Below are positions 57,277 through 64,000 of a stretch of DNA of 64,000 nt, piece by piece (positions within the stretch are counted from its first letter, which is position 1; each line of letters starts with the position of its first letter). Under the pieces are notes generated by a model that saw only the letters and a list, made by a program, of their open reading frames with translations, was not told the DNA's origin and made no database searches. Position numbers and translations under genes: made by a program. Source of the stretch: Odobenus rosmarus divergens (Eukaryota > Chordata > Mammalia > Carnivora > Odobenidae); contig NW_004450583.1 of the NCBI RefSeq assembly GCF_000321225.1, forward strand, positions 2,198,275 to 2,262,274, in the 5' to 3' direction.

Positions 57277-57490
57277 TCTTTTTTCTTTTTTGCTTTGGTA
57301 GGGGGAGTTCAGTGCCTTGTCTTCAGGTTGACTGATTCTTTCTTCCTCTTCATCTGGTCTGTTGTTTAACCTATCTGGTGTATTTGTCAGTTCACTTAAC
57401 GTGTTCCTTAGCTCTGTGGTATTTTCTTTGGTATTTTCTGCCTTTTAGTTGAAGTTCTCAGTGTTCATTCTTCTCCCCAGTTCAGTGAGC

Positions 57491-58494
57491 CTGCTGGAAC
57501 ACTCTGGAGACTGGCAGGTACCATCTTGATGCTCTCCCTGTGCTGTGCTCTGGGGCACCAGTATCTCCTAGAAGAAAACTTTTACATGCGTCTGGTGCTC
57601 TGGTTTTTGCATCTCTTGCTTCAGTTTTTCTGGCTGCCACCCACTGGACACTCCTTGATTGTCTGGCTCTGGTGGCCAGGGGGCTTCCAGTCCTGGGTTG
57701 CACAAAACTGGGGCAGTTGGAGTGACAGTTGTTGCCAGGTTGTCATACCCAGGGTGCTGCACAGACAGCAGACTCTGAAGCACCCCTACCCCCTGTAGTC
57801 TTTCTGTGAAGGAGGCCTCTTTGCTTGTCCTGGAGCTTTGGCCTGAGGGGCAGGCTTCTGGTTTGGCATACATTTAGTGTCCTATGGAGCTGTGCTCAAG
57901 GAACGTAGGCTGTGGATGCCATCTGGTGCTCTCCCTCTGCTTTGCTCCAGCTTACCAGTATCGCCCAGAAAATAGCTTATACTTTTGTCTATAACCTTGA
58001 TCTTTTTGACTGCTGCCCAGGGGATACAACCAGATTGCCTGGCTCTGGTGGCCAGTGGGGTTTATGCTTGAGGTCCCAGAGGACTACATATATTTTTATA
58101 TTTTTAAAAACTGCTGCTCATGGGTCTGGCTTCTGATCAGCCTTAATCTAGGTGCTGAGATCCTCCCTGAAGGGACAGTGACAGGTCTTGGCACACCTTC
58201 AACTACTGGGACCTATTAAGAATATAATAGACTTCTTGGACAAGCATAAAGGTTTGAAAGATAACAAAGAGCTAAAGCAGGGTTGAACAAAAAATCATTT
58301 CCTACATGATTCTACTTCTTCAAGATGGAGAGGTGTTTGTTTCATCTGCTATATGGAAACCAACATAGAGAGTCAAATAAAGAGAAGAAATGGAAGATGA
58401 TGTCCCAAATGAAAGAAGAAGATGATATCTCAGAAAAAAAACCTTAATGAAATGGAGACAAGTACTTTACCTGATAGAGTTTGAAGTAATAGGA
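57491..58494 (+). mobile_element. Inverted 5' kilobase of the L1 (5'UTR in sense)
   Basis: In sense orientation: 5'UTR with 'ttgtctggctctggtggcca' (57658) and again 'gcctggctctggtggccagt' (58037), then 'tacttcttcaagatggagag', 'gatgtcccaaatgaaagaag' and 'acctgatagagtttgaagta'. The antisense L1 at 180-4650 shows the same words reversed ('ccaccagagccaggc' at 4512), which confirms the flip. The segment ends ten bases short of where the non-inverted part begins. Confidence 0.9.
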
Positions 58495-58508
58495 ATGTGC
58501 CCAACTTT
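58495..58508 (+). repeat. Right target-site duplication of the inverted L1
   Basis: 'atgtgcccaacttt', identical to 50983-50996. Joining the flanks restores a continuous old repeat (…'atgtgcccaacttt'|'aatgttggcacaag'…'gacatgcattccctgccttc'). Confidence 0.92.
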
Positions 58509-59144
58509 AATGTTGGCACAAGAAAAATGGGACATGCATTCCCTGCCTTCAAGGAACTTACGGTCCAGCTTGGTCAATAGGAATTGACCTTACAAAAGAA
58601 TTTGATACAACACAAGCCAGTGTTTAAAAAAAATTTTTTTTAAAGAAGTGAATGTCCCTTCTCATGACCTTTTATTTGCCCCATTGCTGTCTTCATTATT
58701 GTTAACATCTCCTTTTTGACCTCCTACTAGAATTTTGGCTTTTGAGTAGAACCCAAAGACCCTGAAGAAATGGGACAAAGGCAGTCCTAGTTGCCTGATT
58801 CCATAATGGCTCCAGGCCCTCAGTTTCCACTTTTTTTCCTGTGCCAAATACTGGAATTTTTGTCCTGGGCTTGCTGTCTTTGAGCTTTTGGGGCTCTGAG
58901 TCCTCAGATAAAATTTATGAGCTTTGGTGTTGACATATTAAGGGCAGAGGAAGATGTTTGAGGAAGGTACACTTTCTGCTATGAAAAGAGGCTCGTTTGC
59001 CAGAGCCAGGCTCTGTAGGTGGCGATTCAAGAAATGTCCTCACATGTGTATACTAGGGAGGGGACTGGTAGTGGCATTAATGAATCAGTCTGTATTCATT
59101 TGTTACAAAAAATTCTTATTGAGGCCCTACTTTAGTTGTTCTCA
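58509..59144. other. Old repeat remnant then single-copy DNA
   Basis: 'attccctgccttcaaggaac' and 'ttacggtccagcttgg' (58538-58575) match the unassigned old repeat seen elsewhere. Nothing recognised after 58640. Confidence 0.45.
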
Positions 59145-59300
59145 GGATGTTTGATAACCTATAGTAATCAGATTCACTTTATTAGAAATGCAGATTCCCA
59201 GACTCTGTCCCAACCCAGTGGCTCAGAGTCCCTACATTTACAGTCAAAATCTGTATTTTTAATGAGCTCTGTGCTTGAACCTGAGATAAACTTAAGTTTG
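59145..59300. mobile_element. MER5-like DNA transposon relic (hAT-Charlie group)
   Basis: 'gtaatcagattcactttatt', 'agaaatgcagattcccagac', 'ggctcagagtccctacattt' and 'aatctgtatttttaatgagc' follow the layout of MER5-type non-autonomous elements. Diverged; orientation not assigned. Confidence 0.55.
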
Positions 59301-59473
59301 GAATTTGCTGGTTTATTTTGTAGGATGCCCACTTCTAAGCACTGCAGGGTTTAAAGAACAGATTTTTGTCCTTGTCTTCAAGATACTGACCGATGAGAGA
59401 GACAAACCTCAGATACCTGACGTTAATATAAGACAGAACACAGGCTATGTTTGTTCAGGGTGCCTTATTTGTT

Positions 59474-59590
59474 TATTTTTTTTGGATTTTATTTATTTGA
59501 GAGAAAGACAGCGAGAGAGGGAACACCAGCAGGGGGTGTGGGAGAGGGAGAAGCAGGCTTCCCGCGGAGCAGGGAGCCCGATGTGGGGCT
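59474..59590 (-). mobile_element. CAN SINE cut by an assembly gap (left side)
   Basis: Reversed SINE from its T-rich tail complement through 'cgatgtggggct'-type text, ending exactly at the gap. Its last 37 bases (59554-59590) match the first 37 after the gap (60215-60251) with one difference. Confidence 0.92.
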
Positions 59591-60214
59591 NNNNNNNNNN
59601 NNNNNNNNNNNNNNNNNNNNNNNNNNNNNNNNNNNNNNNNNNNNNNNNNNNNNNNNNNNNNNNNNNNNNNNNNNNNNNNNNNNNNNNNNNNNNNNNNNNN
59701 NNNNNNNNNNNNNNNNNNNNNNNNNNNNNNNNNNNNNNNNNNNNNNNNNNNNNNNNNNNNNNNNNNNNNNNNNNNNNNNNNNNNNNNNNNNNNNNNNNNN
59801 NNNNNNNNNNNNNNNNNNNNNNNNNNNNNNNNNNNNNNNNNNNNNNNNNNNNNNNNNNNNNNNNNNNNNNNNNNNNNNNNNNNNNNNNNNNNNNNNNNNN
59901 NNNNNNNNNNNNNNNNNNNNNNNNNNNNNNNNNNNNNNNNNNNNNNNNNNNNNNNNNNNNNNNNNNNNNNNNNNNNNNNNNNNNNNNNNNNNNNNNNNNN
60001 NNNNNNNNNNNNNNNNNNNNNNNNNNNNNNNNNNNNNNNNNNNNNNNNNNNNNNNNNNNNNNNNNNNNNNNNNNNNNNNNNNNNNNNNNNNNNNNNNNNN
60101 NNNNNNNNNNNNNNNNNNNNNNNNNNNNNNNNNNNNNNNNNNNNNNNNNNNNNNNNNNNNNNNNNNNNNNNNNNNNNNNNNNNNNNNNNNNNNNNNNNNN
60201 NNNNNNNNNNNNNN
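59591..60214. other. Assembly gap (624 N)
   Basis: Unknown bases. The flanks are two pieces of the same SINE family in the same orientation that overlap in consensus coordinates, so the gap lies in or between SINE copies. Long open frames drawn across it are artefacts. Confidence 0.99.
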
Positions 60215-60323
60215 CAGGCTTCCCGCTGAGCAGGGAGCCCGATGTGGGGCTAGATCCCAGGACCCCGGGATCATGACTTGAGCCGAAGGCAGACGCTTAA
60301 TGACTGAGCCACCAAGGTGCCCC
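60215..60323 (-). mobile_element. CAN SINE cut by an assembly gap (right side)
   Basis: Reversed SINE from mid body ('caggcttcccgctgagcagg') to the head 'actgagccaccaaggtgccc'. The text next to the head ('tataacatatttt') does not match the text before the left SINE's T run, so I cannot show that the two pieces are one insertion. Confidence 0.93.
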
Positions 60324-61359
60324 TATAACATATTTTAATGTGGAGAAACTCACACACAAATGAAATTGATAGACTATGGGTTGCTCCACCTGTAATTACT
60401 ATCTGAATCTACCTCAAGGAAAGGCCACCAACAGAGTCTGGAAAGGTTTTGTGCAGCAGACAAAACATTGATATCGTGGGTGGAAAATTTTGAGTTACTT
60501 ATAAATGAGTTCCCTTGGGTCTGATTAAGAGAGACCTGGGTATACTCACACTTACTGTTTCTCCCAGTGACTCAGTTACAATTAGTGTAAATAATAAACT
60601 ATGACATTACATGTCTATATTTTCTTGGCTATTCTATATGAGGACATCACTTTGTGGAAAATCTTGGAGTGGGAAATTTGGAAAGCTTATTCTGTGGTGT
60701 CTTGGGTAAGTAGGGTTGGGATCAGGGCAGTGTTAGTGGTCGGCTGCTGAGCAAGCTCTCCCTGCCTGTGCCATTGCTAGGAGAGCTGGGTCTGCTTATC
60801 CTGAGTGGAAAAGAGCGGCAACAATTAATTGCAACTGGAAGAGTTAGCTTCTTGGAGGAGGTGATATTTGCAGTGGACAGAAAGGATCCTCATGGAATAA
60901 GAAACCATATATTATAAAACATACATGCAATATGTGCATTACAGTAGGACTCTTTATACTGTACTTAACAGGAAACTCAAATTGGCTTCAGCAATAAAGG
61001 AAATTTATTGGCCAGATGTCTGGGTAGTTTTCAGGGCAGGTTGATGTGCCATTCAGCTGATGTCCTCCAGAACCCGTTTTCAGTGTCAGACATTGCTAAC
61101 TTCACCAGGCTGATGATCTCTTAATCACCAGCTCCACATGTGGCTTAATGAATCATTCACAGAGAACATGGTCTGTGAAGGTGAACATTTGAAGTGATTC
61201 TGGTGCTCACTTGTGAGGTGCTTGTATTACAAACCTGTGACGGCTTTGTACATCTGGGCACAAAGTGTGGTGCAAGACAGGTGCACATCACACTGAGTGG
61301 ACATTGACCCTCTGACTTAACTTAAAATTGAAGTTAAAAAAAGAATGAAAAAAGTGGTA
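60324..61359. other. Mostly single-copy DNA
   Basis: An old-repeat-like stretch ('aggaaactcaaattggcttc', 'aaaggaaatttattggccag') lies at 60970-61015. No gene recognised. Confidence 0.4.
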
Positions 61360-61860
61360 CTATTAAACTGGGTGGCACTTAAGACTATTTCCAGCCACCT
61401 GGACTCTGGAAATATTTATTTGCTTTCTCTGCAATGTTGTGAGGGTGTTTTTGGCAGGGGGTGTTCTGGGCTCATGAGTCAACTTCGGGAGTAAGTATGG
61501 AAGATGATGGTAGTCTCTGATCTTTAGCTTTTAAGTCAATGAATGCTTTCCAAAATGTATGTTAGTTCTTGGCGGGTGAGCTGACTTTGAGTATCGTGTT
61601 GGGCCATGTACACGGACCTGGAATAGCATCTGAATTACGATGTCTCTTTTTCCCCCAACGCACGATTGCTGATGGACAGAAAATGCCCATAAAACCTTGA
61701 CTCAAACCACAGAATGGCTGAATAATTTAAGCTTGACTTTTTTGAAGAATTTTGAATCTCAAAATAGGACTCTTAAGGAAATGGACATGATGTTTTATTT
61801 TTTCCTCCCCTTTTAAGCTTAATTAGGTTTACACTTAGGTAATGGGGGTCAGATTTAGGG
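61360..61860. promoter_or_regulatory. Candidate conserved non-coding element
   Basis: Repeat-free block with dispersed CpGs ('cccaacgcacgattgctgat', 'gtatcgtgttgggccatgta') and AT-rich cores ('tttaagcttaattaggttta', 'ctgaataatttaagcttgac'). No coding frame. Inference from texture only. Confidence 0.2.
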
Positions 61861-62789
61861 AAGCTTTTGTTGGTAAGAGCTTAAACTATGCACCGGGGTT
61901 TCTCTTTCATCCACAACCTTCATTAAAAACAAAACACAAGCAAACCCAAAACCTAAAATACGTTTATTTGCATATCTTTGTTTACCATGAAGGGACTAGG
62001 TTAGACCTAAAGGAGAAAAATATTTTGTGAATGTGTCTCAGAATCTTTTACTATCTTTGATAAAAGTCTTCCAGATTGGGAATTCATTGTTAATTTGTTG
62101 TTGTTGTTGCTTTCTTTGGCCTGTTATTCTTCAATGCCTTTTCCTTAGCAGGATTCCACCATGATGGGGAACATTCTCATGAAGATTTCACTTGAGCTTT
62201 TCTTGTAGCATTGACACCCACCAACCTCAAATAAGCAATAAGCCTCCTTTGTTGTCTGATTTCTTCTCTAGAATCTAAACTAGAATTCCAGTTGAGATCT
62301 GTCTTTCCTTTAGTTTCTTTTATTCTTTTTCACTCTGGTCCTCTTTTCACGAAGTATAACGTCAACCATAGTTGAGAGATTTCTTATTCAAGTCAGGGGT
62401 CCCTCTGTGAAAGGCAAAAACTCAAATTCAGGTACTTTGTTTCTCTTTAATTTTCCCCTCTCAATCTCTCTTGTGCTCCAAGTGCATTTTGGGAAGAAGA
62501 TGAGCTAACTAATGCCATGCCCAGGCCAAAGAACCCTGAAGTGAATTTATAGGAACCTGAAATGATTCTTGAAGAGAACTTGGTCATTCAAGGGATTTCA
62601 AAATGAAACCTTAGGAAAAATTAGATGTGGCTATTAAAAAAAAAAAAAAGTCCAGTGAGCATTTTGGATGAAGTTGGATTCTTTGTTACCATTGGAACTA
62701 ACCTCCCTTAGGTTCCTGGTGTCCCTGTTGTTGGAGAGACAAACACTGGTTATGCTTCTAGGGAGGAAGAAGTGTGGTAGGTTGGAAAG
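61861..62789. other. Single-copy DNA, nothing recognised
   Basis: An A13 run lies near 62637-62649 with no SINE body attached. No gene recognised. Confidence 0.4.
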
Positions 62790-62930
62790 TGCCTAGTTTA
62801 GGAGGCAGAGATTAGGGCTGTTCGGATTTACTTCTGTTACTAACTTGACTTGATGATTTTGAACAAGACCTTGAATTACTCTGTGCATCATGTAAAATGA
62901 GGGGTTGGGTTGGATAATGGATTGTGTGGT
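62790..62930 (+). mobile_element. MIR-type fragment, sense
   Basis: 'tttaggaggcagagattagg', 'gattttgaacaagaccttga' and 'catcatgtaaaatgaggggt' follow a MIR-type layout. Diverged. Confidence 0.5.
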
Positions 62931-63824
62931 GCAAGGAAAAGCCACCTCCGTGCTGTCTGACTTGATGGCTTGTCACTGGTTCAGCTGTGCTGGACTCACT
63001 GCCCCTCTCCCTCACCTGGCTTTGCTCTTGTTAGCTTCCCCATCTGGTGATGATGCACCTCATGGAGATGCCAGCCCTTCTTCCTCTACATTGTCTTCTT
63101 TTAGTCTACACAATTCTTAACTGTTCTCGCAGGGCCGGTTGAAGTTACTTCGGGCCTTTCCTAGCTACTTGGGTACTTAATGTGCTATTCCTCCTCAGAA
63201 TTTTTATTATACTTGTCCATCCCATACTGCTCAACATAAGTACATACTGGACGACTTGCCATTCTTTTTGTAGTATTTTTTGATCTGGAAGGGACTGTGT
63301 TCAAGCCTTGCTTGACATTTAACTACAAGAACCTTGGGGAAAAAAAGGTGTCCTCATTATGTCACGCATAGTACCCAGCATAAGCTGGCCAAATAGTGGG
63401 TGTCCCACTGATTGTTGATGATTGAAGCCTAGAATTTCTAGGGAGCATGAAAGCTCTGCTCTTTCAGCTACTCACTTAAATCAGGTTCATGTTGGGAGCA
63501 AAAGCAAGGAAAGAAATTTTAAAACCCAAACTATGCAGGAGGCTATTTTTCACCATTGCTCTAGGTGCTTGATGAGCTTTCTCTTTCCTCTGTGTTACTT
63601 AGTTTTTAGTGGGGTTTTTTCCCATTTAGTTCAAAACCTTCTCAGTCCATTTTTTTCTAACGTGTAGCCTGCAGGAAGTGTCCTCTCCATCATCTGGAGA
63701 CTTTCTACTTGCCGCTGTTGTTGCTGCTTTTGACCCAGCCTCTGGGAATCATCATGAGGGTGGCAGTGTGGCCAGGAGTCTGGGTTTGGGCCAGGTACAT
63801 CAGGGTGTGAGTCCTGCTCTCTTT
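62931..63824. other. Single-copy DNA, nothing recognised
   Basis: No gene or repeat recognised. Confidence 0.4.
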
Positions 63825-63975
63825 CTAGCTTTGTGAGTTCCTAAGCCTTTACTTCCTCTCCCATGAAATGATGATAGACCTACCTCCCAGGCTGTCAGGA
63901 TGAAATGAGACCATGCCTGTGCAGCTCTTCGCATGATGCCTCCCAGAATCTATCATCATTATTCTTGTTATCAAA
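63825..63975 (+). mobile_element. MIR SINE, sense
   Basis: 'tagctttgtgagttcctaag', 'cttcctctcccatgaaatga', 'gctgtcaggatgaaatgaga' and 'tctatcatcattattcttgt' follow the MIR consensus from core to 3' end. Confidence 0.75.
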
Positions 63976-64000
63976 GCCTGTATTGACTACCAAATGTAAG

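Larger units (their letters stand above)
50997..58494 (-). mobile_element. L1 with 5' inversion (twin priming), antisense, with nested insertions
   Basis: From left to right this is the complement of the L1 3' end (from 50997), ORF2 (about 51100-56250) and ORF1 (about 56740-57480). Then at 57490/57491 the orientation flips, and 57491-58494 reads as L1 5'UTR in sense. The ends carry the perfect 14-bp duplication 'atgtgcccaacttt' (50983-50996 and 58495-58508). About 1 kb of later insertions lies inside: L1 3' piece 51300-51851, SINE 52032-52116, L1 stub 52466-52520, SINE 52631-52829 and L1 stub 55410-55514. All frames are decayed. Confidence 0.9.

Noticed and set aside
59305..60281. Open frames of 260-320 codons
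   Set aside because: Most of their length is the N gap; the flanking codons are CAN SINE.

Overview
The window is nuclear DNA from a mammal, almost certainly a carnivore of the arctoid (bear, seal, weasel) side of Caniformia. The basis is the repeat content. There are about 16 whole or partial copies of the tRNA-Lys-derived CAN SINE (head 'gcctgggtggctcag', A-rich tail after 'tctgtcaaataaataa') and several copies of the carnivore L1 3' end ('gagggcacgttctgcatgg'). The SINE body resembles the version I associate with bears, seals and mustelids rather than the dog SINEC_Cf type; that species inference comes from memory. I see no protein-coding exon, RNA gene, CpG island or CRISPR array that I can support. 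The longer open frames are antisense or sense readings of transposons or chance frames. The window looks like intergenic or deep intronic DNA.

Layout. 0-5.2 kb: an antisense L1 (ORF2, ORF1, 5'UTR) carrying three SINEs and an L1 3'UTR fragment, with a younger L1 3' tail at the left edge. 5.2-32.6 kb: mostly single-copy DNA with scattered fossils (MIR, L2, an L3/CR1 relic, an old L1 3' end, an MLT1-like LTR) and three young SINEs; this part holds the best candidates for conserved non-coding elements. 32.6-42.4 kb: a nest of elements. A sense L1M-type element is split by a younger sense L1 and holds further SINEs and a 192-bp L1 3' tail; just upstream, another L1 3' end carries a polyadenylated cDNA-like insert. 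42.4-50.9 kb: MIRs, an antisense L1 3' end with a microsatellite, and a near-complete HAL1-like element with a SINE. 51.0-58.5 kb: one antisense L1, flanked by a perfect 14-bp target-site duplication, whose 5' kilobase is inverted in the way expected from twin priming. It also carries five later insertions and an internal 400-bp tandem duplication. 58.5-64 kb: single-copy DNA with a MER5-like relic, a 624-base assembly gap between two overlapping SINE ends, and two MIRs.

Nothing here works as a gene system. The biological interest is in the mechanics of retrotransposition: exact target-site duplications, twin priming, extreme 5' truncation (a 55-bp L1 insertion), an inverted duplication of target DNA beside a SINE, and a short processed-transcript-like insert. 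Repeat family names rest on recognised consensus phrases, not on a database search. Boundaries without a stated duplication are approximate (tens of bases).
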